Source: Conchocele bisecta (lineage: Eukaryota > Mollusca > Bivalvia > Lucinida > Thyasiridae). Taken from it: 64,000 bases of DNA. Below, in pieces: positions 20,727 through 31,524 of this stretch; position 1 is the stretch's first letter, and each line of letters starts with the position of its first letter. Made by a program: the position numbers and the translations under genes. The DNA lies in NCBI GenBank assembly GCA_029237695.1, contig CM055266.1, positions 120,022,569 to 120,086,568 on the forward strand. The letters run 5' to 3'. A model generated the notes under the pieces. The model did no database searches, was not told where the DNA came from, and worked only from the letters and a program-made list of their open reading frames with translations.

Positions 20727-20866
20727 TGTTTGTTTCTTTGTTTATTGCTGCTTAACGGCCTATCAACAGCCAAGGTCATGTACAGCCGGGCAAACGGGTT
20801 CGATCCCGTTTTAACCTGCTGCATTGGGGGGGAAATCCCAAAATCAGAACGGAATATTTACATCGC
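20727..20866 (+). repeat. SINE family D, 5' fragment
   Basis: GCTTAACGGCCTATCAACAG, box-B-like GGGTTCGATCCCG and CCCAAAATCAGAACGGAATA; truncated after ATTTACATC. Confidence 0.7.
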
Positions 20867-20904
20867 CCACATGGATCGCCCACATGGATGAACATTCAAA
20901 GAAA

Positions 20905-20976
20905 CCGAGGGCAGTGGAATAAAGTGGCTAACTCCCTCGTGTAGTTAGCCATCTTCTTCCACTGACCCCATCACTT
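20905..20976. mobile_element. family J miniature hairpin
   Basis: GAGGGCAGTGGAATAAAGTG ... GTTAGCCATCTTCTTCCACT, diverged arms. Confidence 0.65.
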
Positions 20977-21150
20977 TACAGTTGAATGTTGTTGCAAAGA
21001 TATCGTAGTTGAACATATAGAACACACAAAATGTATCGTAGTTGAACATATAGAGTGCGTGCATATCACGTGAACATGTACTTTGTATACATTTAGGTAT
21101 GTATGAAACAACATTTAAATTTAGACATTAGCAACCAGATGACCAATCAC

Positions 21151-21222
21151 ACAAATCGAAGGAGTCAGTGGAAAAGGTGGCTACCTCCATAATGGCCGTA
21201 GCCCTCTTCCTCCATTGACAAC
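21151..21222. mobile_element. family J miniature hairpin
   Basis: AATCGAAGGAGTCAGTGGAA ... GTAGCCCTCTTCCTCCATTG. Confidence 0.65.
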
Positions 21223-21268
21223 ATTCAATAACACTTACACAATTACACAAAGTCCGAAGAGTAAATTT

Positions 21269-21520
21269 ATGAGACACGCCATGTGATTTTGTACCTTCAG
21301 ACATCTGCGTAATTCCTTGTAATACGTTTACAAAATTACAGTATTTTCTGGAAATGGCGTCAGAACACTAGCAAATAAAATTCAGAGTAAATGCATGTAG
21401 TCTGAAAACTGTCAACTTTTGACTTTATTTATGACAAATATTGTAAATTTTGTAAATGTAAGTTAATGAAATTACGCAGATGTCCGAAAGTAGAAACTCA
21501 CATGGCATGTCTCATTTATA
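21269..21520. mobile_element. MITE with GAGACACGCCATGTGATTTT ends (family M), copy 1
   Basis: The left end is inverted at the right (CTCACATGGCATGTCTCAT), with CATCTGCGTAATTCC / TGAAATTACGCAGATG and AAAGTTGAC-type arms inside. Copies at 37400-37640 and 52007-52222. Confidence 0.8.
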
Positions 21521-21559
21521 ACATTACATGCAAGTATGGAAATGGAATGGAGTACAGTC

Positions 21560-22785
21560 ACGTGGACCGAACCGTGCAGCAATTCCAGAACGACGCACCG
21601 TAATACCCCTTCCATGGGACACAAATTGTGTTCACGACAATGGTGCAGCAATTCCAGAATATCGCACCGTAATACCCCCTGGGACACAATGTTGTGTTTA
21701 TTTGTTTGTTTATTTGTGTTTAGCGGCCTATCAACAGCTAATGTCATGTAAGGCCGGGCAAACGGGCTCGATCCCGTTTTAACCTGTTGCATTGAGGGGG
21801 GGGGGGGGGATCCCAAAATCAAAGCGGAATATTTACATCAAGAAAAGATACATTCAGCCCTGAAATTAAAATAACCTGACCTGGTGCCAGGTCCATACCA
21901 CACCAAAGTCACTTGGCCCCTCCCCCTAAATAGGATTACGAATAATCGTAATACTCACATAAGGGGTATAACCAGATTCAACTGTCACATACAAAATGCC
22001 AAAGACGTATGTGAGTTGTCAAACCAGGTATCCAGTCAGAATTCCAGTCAGAATTCCGGTAAGGATGAACCCCGATCGTTAAATTACCCATCGCATACTC
22101 CCACCTGCCACCTGCCACCCACTGGAACACCATGTGTGGTCACGAAATTCGCACAGCAATTAGAGAACATCGCACCTTTATTCCCCGTGGGTCACAATTG
22201 TGGTCCCTAGGACACAATTTGTGATCAAGACATTGATGCAGCAATTCCAGAACATCGCACCGTAATACCCATTGGGACACAATTTGTGTTCACGAAATTG
22301 GCTCAGCAATTCCAGAACGACGCACCGTAATACCCATTGGGACACAATTTTCACGAAATTGGCTCAGCAATTCCAGAACGACGCACCGTAATACTCATTG
22401 AGACACAAATTGTGATCACGAAATTGGCGCAGCAATTGCAGAACCACGCACCGTCATACCCTTTGGGTCACAATTTGTGATCAGGAAATTGGCACAGAAA
22501 CTCCAGAACATCGCACCGTAATACCCATTGGGACACAAGTTGTGGTCACGAAATTGGTGCAGCAATTCCAGAACGACTCACCGTAATACCCATTGGGACA
22601 CAATTTGTATTCACGAAATTGGCTCAGCAACTCCAGAATGTCGCACCGTAATACCCCTTGGGACACAATTTGTGTTCACGAAATTAGTTCAGAAATTCTA
22701 CAATTTATGATCACGAAATTGGTACAACAATTGCAAAACAACGCACCGTAATGCTCTTGGGACACAATCTGTGTTCAAGAAATTG
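21560..22785 (+). repeat. 63-bp tandem satellite array, split by a SINE
   Basis: About a dozen units with the consensus parts GCAGCAATTCCAGAACGACG, CACCGTAATACCCATTGGGA and CACAATTTGTGTTCACGAAA. Two units stand left of the SINE (21697-22127), the rest at about 22130-22785. Short frames read across it are products of the repetition. Confidence 0.85.
21697..22127 (+). mobile_element. SINE family D inserted in the satellite
   Basis: GTTTAGCGGCCTATCAACAG, GGGCTCGATCCCG, a G run, and the 3' end CTGCCACCCACTGG. Flanks GGGACACAATGTTGTG and GGAACACCATGTGTG look like a diverged target duplication from one satellite unit. Confidence 0.8.
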
Positions 22786-22855
22786 AAGGTGTTATTGGAA
22801 GAAGGGGGCTAAGTCCATACGGATTTACTCCCCTTCTTCCATGTACCCCTTCCTT
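22783..22855. mobile_element. family J miniature hairpin
   Basis: ATTGAAGGTGTTATTGGAAG, GGGGGCTAAGTCC and the diverged inverse ACTCCCCTTCTTCCATG end the satellite array. Confidence 0.8.
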
Positions 22856-22961
22856 CAATCCTGACTGCCGCAAAGCAATGAATAATAATTACTATTTGAG
22901 ACAAATCAAATGATTTTGCATCTTAGAAGACGTGCGAAGTCGTTTAAAAGATATTATTATA

Positions 22962-23310
22962 GGAATGAATGGCCTTTTTGTGGAATTTATCGGGGTATAA
23001 ACTTGGAAAAGTCGCGGGAATACTGGACGAAGGCCGGAAGGCCTCGTCCAGTATTCCCGCGACTTTTCCAAGTTTATATCCCAGATAAATTCCACAAAAA
23101 GGCCATTCATTCCTTATAATTCCAGCATTTGAAATAAATGTGTTAATTTTCCGTTTTCTTTTTTTAATTATTTTAACTGCGCCTCACGGTTACGGAAAGT
23201 AGTTCGGCATGGGAGTTTACTGGGATATAAATTTTGGACAGAGACTTGCTACGGGCCAATCAAATGTTAGGGAATTGTGTAAATATTTTTGTGCTGGAAT
23301 TATAGTATAC
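22962..23310. mobile_element. long-palindrome element (family K), copy 2
   Basis: Near-perfect palindrome 22970-23118 around GAAGGCCGGAAGGCCTCG, then the conserved tail ending TGTGCTGGAATTATA. Confidence 0.85.
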
Positions 23311-23417
23311 AACATGCACTAAGATTGTCCATGTAAGCTTTATTTATAAGACCGGTACCTTGCGGTAACTGGCATTGTGTAGGTTTGTTTGTGTCACGTG
23401 TGTATAACCCGGTCTCC

Positions 23418-23545
23418 AGGACAACTAGATGGCCGCGGCCCGAATGTCGCGCCCGCCGAGGCTTTGATAGTACATGTATACAGAAAAACTTTAAGCAAAA
23501 ACATTAACCCGGGCCCGTGTCCGCAAGCGAGGGCGACCAAAATTG
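23418..23545 (+). repeat. HINE-like 5' module fragment
   Basis: ACTAGATGGCCGCGGCCCGA, GTCGCGCCCGCCGAGGCTTT and CATTAACCCGGGCC, ending near CCGCAAGCGAGGGCGACC; matches 18778 and 38255. Confidence 0.5.
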
Positions 23546-23916
23546 CATGTACGTCCAAATATAAAAGGGTATTACGGTATCGCCATTTAATTTATTACTG
23601 TAGTGCCATTCCGAAAATCGTTTCCCTGAACCAGACTGCACAATCATAGTTCACAATTTAACAACTTACATCATGTAATTGAAGGGATCATTGGATGAAG
23701 GGGGATCAGTGGAAGAAGGGGGCTAAGTCCATTCTGTAGCCGATTTCACCAAAATTGCAAAGTATACTTTTCTAGCAAAGTATACTTTGAGGGAGTAATC
23801 ATTTATTTTTCCGGAAATGCATTATTTCATATAGAACTAACCACTGCATATATTTGATGATTAAAAGTATGCAGAAATATTATACTGAATGTAATGTAAT
23901 AAATTCAGTATAATAA

Positions 23917-24746
23917 CAGGAGCTGTAGGAGAACAACATAGCTCGATTACGAGGGTTGTCGATGTACACAAAGCTTGACAAACAAGGTGGCCGCGGCCTG
24001 CATAAAAACCTTAACCAAGGTTGATTAAAAACCTTAACCAAGGGAAATTAAGTAAGTAATTCAAGGTTAAATGTAGGTCAATGTCAGATATAGGTCAGGG
24101 GTTATTGATGTACATCACTTAGGAGATGAAGTTTTCAAAGTATGGTTGCTGTAGGCCCAATTCCATATACAAGCTTGACTATAAACATTAACCAAGTTTG
24201 AGTACAAACCTTAACCAAGGGTAAATAAGTAAGTAATTCAAGGTTAAATGTAGGTGAAGGTAAAATATAGGTCAGGGGTTATTGATGTACATCCCTATGA
24301 GAAAAAGTTATCCAAGTATGGTGTCTGTATGCACATTAGTATTGCATATACAAGCTTGACTAAAAACCTTAACCAAGGTTGACTAAAAACCTTAACCAAT
24401 GGGAATTAACTAAGTAATTCAAGAGGAAATGTAGGTCAAGGTCAAATATAGATCAGGGGTTATTGATGTACATCACTAGGAGATGAAGTTGTCCAAGTAT
24501 GGTGGGTGTAGGGCCAGTAGTATTGCATATACAAGCTTGACTAAAAACCTTAACCAAGGTTGACTAAAAACCTTAACCAAGGGGAATTAAAGTAATTCAA
24601 GAGGAAATGTAGGTCAAGGTCAAATATAGATCAGGGGTTATTGATGTACATCACTAGGAGATGAAGTTGCCCAAGTATGGTGGGTGTAGGGCCAGTAGTA
24701 TTGCATATACAAGCTTGACTAAAAACCTTAACCAATGCGTGACGGT

Positions 24747-24787
<41 letters not shown>

Positions 24788-24846
24788 TGACGCCGACGCC
24801 GAGGTGACAACATAAGCTCTAACTATTCTTCGAATAGTCCAGCTAA
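23917..24846 (+). mobile_element. HINE/pearl-like element (family E1), copy 1
   Basis: 5' end GAGCTGTAGGAGAACA-C-ATAGCTCG (own short hairpin), then a GGTGGCCGCGGCC box, about five tandem core units of roughly 170 bp (GACTAAAAACCTTAACCAAG; ATAGATCAGGGGTTATTGAT; AGATGAAGTTGTCCAAGTAT), then (GACGCC)n at 24738-24802, then a 3' hairpin AAGCTCTAACTATTC/GAATAGTCCAGCT. Core repeats, microsatellite and 3' hairpin in this order match the Helentron-associated HINE/pearl elements described in bivalves. No Rep/helicase gene is present. Confidence 0.75.
24738..24802 (+). repeat. GACGCC microsatellite
   Basis: About ten GACGCC units with small interruptions; part of the HINE-like element. The arginine-rich frame on the other strand is an artefact. 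Confidence 0.95.
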
Positions 24847-24999
24847 ATATTAATAAATTTAACCTAAAATTGAAAATTTCTCCCTCAAAATATTTTGCAA
24901 TGTTGGTGAAATAGGCTACTGGACTTAGCCCCCTTCTTCCACTGATCCCTTCGTTCTGGACTTAGCCCCCTTCTTCCATTAATCCCTTCAATGTTGGCG

Positions 25000-25285
25000 T
25001 CGTGTACGATTGTGCAGCTGGTAGGGCAAATGTTGATCGAAATGGCAGTATCTAAACACATTATCTAACTTACAGGCTAAACACCAACATAAGTTCTGCA
25101 TATATTGTTGTCTCTGGCTTTACGTATATCCGCCGTAGTATGGTGTATACAAATATTATGCCGATATTGCGATTTCGAATGTCCAAGCTAGAACGTTTTG
25201 AACAAATCACATCGACTCTTCACCGTTTTGCCAATTGTCGATCCCATATGACGAGACCCTGGATCGAAAATGGTTAAATACCAGA
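25000..25285. other. no recognisable feature
   Basis: Unassigned sequence. Confidence 0.35.
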
Positions 25286-25387
25286 GGCTCGTCACACTAA
25301 ACTTCATACGATAAAACGCTCTATGGGGATTTCTATAAATTTATTTCACACACTGGACTGATTTTACCAAATTGTATCAATAGGTAC

Positions 25388-25595
25388 AATACCATATACA
25401 GCCGCCTATTCTAATATTGGCCAAATTATCAACGTTTCTGAACATATATTGGCAATACCAACTCGCAATCAAACAATTTGATTGGCTGAGCCTGATCTAT
25501 GGCACAACTCCGGCTCAGACAATCAAACAAGCACAGCATTCAGGTATTTTGAAATAAAGAAATTAACAAATATTGGCAAGATTAGTACAGGCGGT
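25388..25595. mobile_element. family I MITE
   Basis: ATTGGCCAAATTATCAACG, CCAACTCGCAATCAAAC, GATTGGCTGAGCCTGATC and the inverse ending AATATTGGCAAGATTAGTAC. Confidence 0.75.
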
Positions 25596-25599
25596 AAGG

Positions 25600-26080
25600 C
25601 TACAAAAATTAATGTTTAGATTCTCATCCAAATTTTGGGGGAAAATGGGGCGGGTGGGACACTTTTATTTTTTATTTTCAAGCAATACTAAAACGATGTG
25701 TTGAACGGCAAGGTGCAGTTGCGTGCAATAGTGTTTTGTAATAACATGTTCATATTGAAGTATTGCTAATCTCGAGGGGGCGGGTTCCGGGGTTGCTGTA
25801 TTGCGCTACGTAAAGCACTCAGATAAAAAGCTGTGGGAGCGGTATAATACGCGGGCCGCATCATTCTCGTAAATTTTACCAAATGTTTTTCATTTAAAAA
25901 AAAGAAAAAGATTTTAAATAAAAAACCCTTGGGCGGGCCGGCCGTTTTATTAGGGGCGGGCGGGGATGAGAATCTAAACAATAATTTTGTGTAGCCTAAT
26001 GTGTGTGATTGTACCCGCAAATCATTGGCAACACTCTTTTGTCGGAGAAACTGTCATTCTACATTCTAGCTTTACACTAA
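25600..26080. repeat. imperfect inverted repeat AGATTCTCATCC/GGATGAGAATCT, otherwise unassigned
   Basis: GGCTACAAAAATTAATGTTTAG and ATTCTCATCC at about 25610-25630 are inverted at about 25965-25998 (GGATGAGAATCTAAACAATAA then TGTAGCC), so the 390-bp stretch is probably one more TIR element with a G/C-rich GGGGCGGG box at each end. Confidence 0.6.
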
Positions 26081-26112
26081 AAAAACTTCGTACACAATTT
26101 AGTGAAACGAAT

Positions 26113-26306
26113 ATCCAGGGAGTCATTTCACTAAACTGCGTACAACTAAAATGTTCCTAAGTGCAAAATTATGATCGCCTGTGAAATTCACATTAACAAT
26201 GTTTTTATGTAAACAATTATTGGATTTACATTTATCGAGCATACGTATAAATCCATCAATCGAAATTTCCAGACGATCTTAACTTTGCACTTACGAAATA
26301 TTTAGG
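26113..26306. mobile_element. family A MITE, copy 5
   Basis: CCAGGGAGTCATTTCACTAA with GTTCCTAAGTGCAAAATTAT; right end decayed to CTTACGAAATATTTAGGGCC. Confidence 0.75.
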
Positions 26307-26337
26307 GCCATAACTATATTAACAATATTCTAATATT

Positions 26338-26408
26338 ATGTAAACAGTGTAGATCCAGATGAGCCGGCTCGTAACGAGCCGGCTCATCAGGATCTGCACT
26401 ATGTGTGG
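26338..26408. repeat. family L hairpin (GAGCCGGCTCGTAACGAGCC)
   Basis: GTGTAGATCCAGATGAGCCG and CTCATCAGGATCTGCACTA are inverted around TCGTAACGA. Confidence 0.8.
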
Positions 26409-26599
26409 ACATTTTCTAAACATTTATAAAATCCCCCCTTTTCTAATTAATGATACGGTCTGAAAACTAAAATAGAATACTCCATTCTAGTCATTTAGGG
26501 GTAAAATGGTAAATAATCCCAATCGGATTCTGGAATACAACAGCTGTTCGTTATTAGTAATAGGCGCACACTGAGGTACCGTCGTTTTCACATCACCTT

Positions 26600-26905
26600 C
26601 CTCGGCGTCACGCCCCATTGATATGTTGTCCCTGTGTGATGTGACACGTCACGTGGTATCGCGACACGTCACGTGGTATCGCGATATCTTCTGCATATTT
26701 CACATGTCCACATACCGTGCATAGTGTATGTGCCGCTAGCCGGGGCACACAGCCTCCGCACCACGAGTATTGGTCGCTTCACCAATCATAACAGAGATCC
26801 AGAATCACGTGATCGTCTATCCACCAATCAAAATGGAAATTCGGGATCACATGAGGAAACGGTGAGCAAGGTAATATATAGATGGTTGGTGTAGCTCATC
26901 CAACA
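26600..26905 (+). promoter_or_regulatory. candidate promoter/CpG-like region with E boxes and CCAAT boxes
   Basis: A 20-bp exact tandem repeat (GACACGTCACGTGGTATCGC, 26643-26682) carries two CACGTG E boxes; a third is at 26806-26811. Two CCAAT motifs lie at 26782-26786 and 26824-26828, and a TATA-like TAATATATA is at 26872-26880. Order and spacing fit a plus-strand promoter, and the stretch is free of the dispersed repeats. No exon downstream on the plus strand was recognised, so this is inference only. Confidence 0.3.
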
Positions 26906-27027
26906 ACCAGGCCATAACAAAGGGGTGCTTGCAGAGTTAATCCCCGTGTCGTCAGGCCATATTTAATCTCGAAAATTCTGAAACGAAAGGAAAACGCAAA
27001 CTATTCATTATATCAATTAGCGCACTG

Positions 27028-27306
27028 GGGCCCGTTTCACTAAAACTTACGTACGATCTATAAAAATGTTCGTAAGGTGGCAAGGATTATGATTAGTCTT
27101 GTAAATTGCACATCAAACACTGTTTTCTTGTAAACCAATTTATTGGATTTTCAAAGTTTATTTGAGCGAGCATAGGCTGCATATGGCAGCCTACTATGCT
27201 CAATACCATGTAATAAATCCATCCCATTGAAAATTTTCAGACGATCCTAAAATTTGACGTCTTACGAACAATTTTTTAGTCATAAGAAGTTTAGGTGAAA
27301 CAACCT
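27028..27306. mobile_element. family A MITE, copy 6, with many one-base insertions
   Basis: GGGGCCCGTTTCACTAAAAC and the whole family A order are present, but extra bases break the motifs throughout (for example GGCTGCATATGGCAGCC and CTTACGAACAATTTTTTAG). The copy is about 35 bp longer than its relatives. Confidence 0.85.
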
Positions 27307-27309
27307 ACC

Positions 27310-27790
27310 TGGACCGTAACTAATGAAGCTACAAATGTACCATGTTTGTACATAACAATTTGGTATACCAATGCACAAGGGGCATAATCACGTGGTTTTT
27401 TATAACAATCAACATAAGTGGTGGTCTGAATCGTGTTGATGAAATCTTTCCCACTCCAAGTAAGTTTTATTTGATTGATTTTACCTTTTCCATTTAATAT
27501 GAAAAAAACGGATTTTGATGAATTATGGGCGCAGCAGAAAAACGCGGTTCTTACCGACTTATCGACACGGAAATCGATTCTTCGCAAAAAAAACGACAGA
27601 TGTTTGGGAACCCCAAAGTACAGGAGACCAACCAAATTGCAGCTTAACAAATAACGCGTTTTGATGCGCCATTATTTCATCAAAATCCATTATCCCGTTT
27701 TTCCACATTTAAAGGACAATATAAAAGAAATTCGGATGGGATTGCTGGAACGTTTCAGTACTTGTTGTTGTTGTTAGTACCACTATTTGG
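27310..27790. mobile_element. MITE with CACGTGGT/CAACAACAACAA ends (family N), indel-rich copy
   Basis: TAATCACGTGGTTTT at left, an inverted pair on GAATCGATTCTTCGCAAAAA in the middle, and CTTGTTGTTGTTGTTAGTAC at right. Better copies are at 42523-42977 and 52440-52882. Confidence 0.65.
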
Positions 27791-27794
27791 TATT

Positions 27795-28090
27795 CTCCTA
27801 ATTAAGATTTACGATAACTCCTCCCCATAATTAGGATTATCATAAATCCTTTTAGTTAAGAGACAGTAACTCCTAATGTTAGATCTTGACTTATCTATTA
27901 ATTTAGGACTTAGAATCGCCTAATTAATTTTTGACTTAGAATTCTCCTAATTAGGATTTTATTATCTCAAATTATGAAGTTAGTATTTTCTCTTTAATTT
28001 ATGGACTTTAATTAATTTAACTCTCTATTTAGGAGATACTAACTCATTAATTTATGGAGTAATTAAGGCTCCAAATTTATGAGATTAACG
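27795..28090. repeat. array of TCCTAATTAGGA palindromes (FB3), left array
   Basis: Repeated CTCCTAATTAGGA-type 12-14-mers with decay and extra bases. The cleaner array of the same unit lies at 30950-31190, and tandem core repeats lie between. Confidence 0.6.
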
Positions 28091-28139
28091 AGAAATGGAC
28101 GCTTTGTTCGACAAGCGCATGTGTTATTCCCCCCTCCCC

Positions 28140-30153
28140 AGATTACCACAAGGCTAGTTTGAAAAAAAGGGTGATCGAGTTATGCTCCGGAGACAAAATC
28201 GGTGACGGACAAAGGGAGGAGAACCTAACAAAACAATTAGTGATGCCAAGAGTTGTCATTCTTTTGCGCGACACACCTTTAGGGTCTATGCATGTGTGAA
28301 GGCTTACTGGAGGACAGAAAAATTATTTGTTTAATGAGTCCTATATTTATTTATGTTAACAATATATGCACAAGGTTGCACATTAATGCCACAATAATTT
28401 TCTAACCACAGTTTTGACGGTGGAAATGTAATAATTAGAATGTAAATTAAAAAAAATAATTGCTCGCTACTGGCAGCCGAGGGAATTTTTTTTTTTAATA
28501 GTCCTATTATTTATCTTACATATATCTGCACAGGTCCACATTACTGCTCCACAATTATTGTCAAACACAGTTTAGGTAACAAATGTAATAATTTAGCTGG
28601 TATAAATTTACCTGTTTAATTAAGGTTAGGTGGTTCAGTTTAAAAAAAAAAATTGTAAAAGAATGTAAATAAAAAAATTTAAAAAAATTGAATATTTCAA
28701 ACACAAGTTTACCGGAAAATGTAAATATACAATTTTATTTTTTTTTTTTTTAAATAATGGCTCGCTTACTGGAAGCCCAGAAATTTTTTGTTAATTTTAG
28801 TCCTATATTTAATCTACATATTTTATCTGCACAGGTCCACCAATACTGACCACAATATTGGTCAACACCAGTTTACGGAAATGTAATTAATTGTACCTGT
28901 ATATAATTACCTGTAATTAGAAGTTAGTGGTCAGTTTAAAAAATTGAAAAAAGAAAAAAAATGAATAAAAAAATAAAAAAAAAAAAACTGGAAAAAAAAA
29001 AAAATTAAAATTTAAAAAAAAAGAAAAAGAATTAAATGCTGCCCTACTGGAGCCCAGGATGTTTTTTTAAATAAGTACCTATATTTTTATTACAATATCA
29101 TATATACACAGGGTCCACATATTCCCACCAATAATTTTCAAGCCACAAGTTTACGACGGGAAATGTAATATAATCATTTTACCTGTATATAAATTACCTG
29201 TAAGTTGTCAATGGTCAGTTGGACACAATGCTAGCACTATGCACAGGTGGGGAATTAGTCTGTATATAGCACTTAACCACCTTATGCTACTAGGACAAAA
29301 AATTGTAAAAATTAATTTGAAAAAAGAAAAAAAACATGAAAAAAAATATAAAAAAAAAAAAATGGAAAAAAAAAAGTTTAAATCAAAAATTAATAATGCG
29401 TTGCTACTGGGGAGCAACAGGAATTTTGTTTTAATAGTCCTTATATTTATCTACATATCATCTGCACAGGATCCACATAATTGCCACAATATTTTCTAAA
29501 CACAGTTTTACGGAAATGTAAATATAATCATGTTTAACCTGTATAAAATTACCTGTTAAGTGGGTCAGTGGGTCAGTTGCACATGCTAGCACCATGCAAC
29601 AGGTGGAATAGTCTGGTTTATAAAGCAACTTACGACCTTATTGCTTACTAGGAACAAAAATTCATTGAAAATAATTTGTAAAACAAAAAATTGGAAAAAA
29701 AAAAAAAAGAAAAAAAAAGAAAAATAAAAGAAAAAAAAAAAAAAAAGAAAAAAAAATGAAAAAAAAAGAAATAAAAAAAAAATGAAAAAAAAAAGTTTTT
29801 AAAAAATAATTAATGCTTGCTACTTGGAGACCAGGATTTTTTTTTAATAGTCCTAATTATTTATCTACAAAAATCTGCTACAGGTCCACCAATAATGCCC
29901 AACAATATTTTCAACAAAAATCAGTACCCAATTGTAGTGATTTTACCTGGTATAAAGTTACGCCTGGTCAACAAGTGGTCAATGCCAACTGGACATTATG
30001 GACCATGCTAGACCCAGCTTAGCACATGGTTCTCCACCAAGTTTCTATTGTTCTCTCTAAGGCAGGTAAGGTGTTACAGAGCACACGAGGAAAAGGTTGG
30101 GTACAGAGCAGCACGAGGGGAAATCAAAAAAGGTCCATTCATGCATTTTTATT

Positions 30154-30185
<32 letters not shown>

Positions 30186-30828
30186 CCCAGTTTGTTAGCA
30201 GTTGCGCAAAAACAAAAAATGGGAGGATAACTCAAAAAAATTAGCTACGCAAGAGTTGTCATTCTTGTGCGCGACACACCTCCGGGTCGTGGTCTATGCA
30301 TGTGTGAAGTTTCATGAAAATATTCCAAAGGGTGGTCGAGTTATGCTCCGGACAGGAAATCAGTGAGCGAAAACAAAAAAGGGAGATGACTCAAAAATTA
30401 GCTATGCAAGAGTTGTCATTCTTGTGCACGACACACCTTCGGTTCGTGGTCTAATTGAATGTGTTAAGTTTCAAAAATATATTCCAAAGGGTGGTCGAGT
30501 TATGGTCAATCAGTGCGCGAAACAAAAAAGGGAGATATCTCAAAAATTAGCTATGCAAGAGTTGTAATTCTTGTGCGCGACACACCTTCGGGTCGTGGTC
30601 TATGCATGTGTAAAGTTTCATGAAAATATTCCAAAGGGTGGTGGAGTTATGCTCCGGACACGAAATCAGTGCGAGAAACAAAAAAGGGAGATAACTCAAA
30701 AATTAGCTATGCAAGAGTTGTCATTCTTGTGCGCGACACACCTTCGGGTCGTGGTCTATGCATGTGTGAAGTTTCATGAAAATATTCCAAGGGTGTTCGA
30801 GTTATGCTCCGGACAAGAAGTGTCTGCG

Positions 30829-30904
<76 letters not shown>

Positions 30905-30945
30905 CGCGCTGTCAAATCCATAGTGTTCCCCGACGGAGTCCGGGG
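28140..30945 (+). mobile_element. HINE/pearl-like composite (family E2)
   Basis: Contains a first unit type (GAGTTGTCATTCTTGTGCGC; GGTCGTGGTCTATGCATGTG; TTCATGAAAATATTCCAAAG; about 150 bp) once at 28150-28310 and four times at about 30215-30820. Between them are five to six noisy units of about 300 bp (TCCTATATTTATCTACATAT; TGCACAGGTCCACA; CGGAAATGTAATA). At 30827-30905 there is a (GCGGAC)n microsatellite, then a hairpin-like CCCCGACGGAGTCCGGGGG. Layout matches family E1. Poly-A and poly-T runs separate units. Confidence 0.6.
30827..30905 (+). repeat. GCGGAC microsatellite
   Basis: About 13 uninterrupted 6-bp units. The alternating AD frame is an artefact. Confidence 0.95.
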
Positions 30946-31192
30946 GATACAATAAGTCCTAATTATGAGATAATAAGTCCTAATTAGGAGATACTAACTC
31001 CTAATTAGGAGATAATATCTCATAATTGTGAGTTACTATCTCCTGATTATGAGTTAGTATCTCCTAATTAGGAGATAATATCTCATAATTGTGAGTTACT
31101 ATCTCCTGATTATGAGTTAGTATCTCCTAATTAGGAGTTATTATCTCCTAATTAGGAGATATTAAGTCCTAATTAGGAGGTATATGGGAATG
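30945..31192. repeat. array of CTCCTAATTAGGAG palindromes (FB3), right array
   Basis: About 15 units of 12-16 bp that alternate CTCCTAATTAGGAG, ATCTCATAATTGTGAG and CTCCTGATTATGAG; a 61-bp block is directly repeated at about 31005-31130. It begins right after ACGGAGTCCGGGGGATACA, similar to the FB1 end. Confidence 0.85.
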
Positions 31193-31273
31193 CTATGTAC
31201 CACCATTCCAGACCGCTGTTGAAGTGAATCCACGTCTGATCGGACAAGCTGGGTACGCTAGTAGATCAAGAGC

Positions 31274-31524
31274 TGGGGCCCGTTTCACTAAACTTCGTAC
31301 AGTACGACTAAAATGTTCGTAAGTGCAAAATTATGAAAGTCTGTAAATTTAACATTAACAATGTTTTCTTGTAAACAATTATTGGATTTACATGTATTGA
31401 GCATAGGCTGCATATGCAGCCTATGCTCAATAAATGTAAATCCATCAATTGAAATTTCCAGACGATTCTACATTTGCACTTACGAACATTTTAGTCGTAA
31501 GAAGTTTAGTGAAACGGCCCCCTG
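31274..31524. mobile_element. family A MITE, copy 7
   Basis: CTGGGGCCCGTTTCACTAAA ... TTTAGTGAAACGGCCCCCTG, centre GGCTGCATATGCAGCC intact; reference-quality copy. Confidence 0.9.

Larger units (their letters stand above)
23736..24919. mobile_element. family B MITE, copy 5, split by a HINE-like element
   Basis: Left part 23736-23916 begins GTAGCCGATTTCACCAAAAT and has the two AAAGTATACTTT-type motifs. The right part from about 24847 continues TATTAATAAATTTAACC and ends GGTGAAATAGGCTAC. Confidence 0.85.
23680..24990. mobile_element. family J hairpin split by a family B MITE
   Basis: Left half AATTGAAGGGATCATTGG ... GGGGGCTAAGTCC (to 23735) and right half GGACTTAGCCCCCTTCTTCC (from 24921) are the two arms of one hairpin, pushed apart by the element at 23736-24919. 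A second arm copy follows at 24956-24990. Confidence 0.75.

Noticed and set aside
24631..24813. Arginine-rich frame on the minus strand
   Set aside because: It is the translation of the GACGCC microsatellite of a HINE-like element; the same happens at 59893-60090 and 30707-30952.
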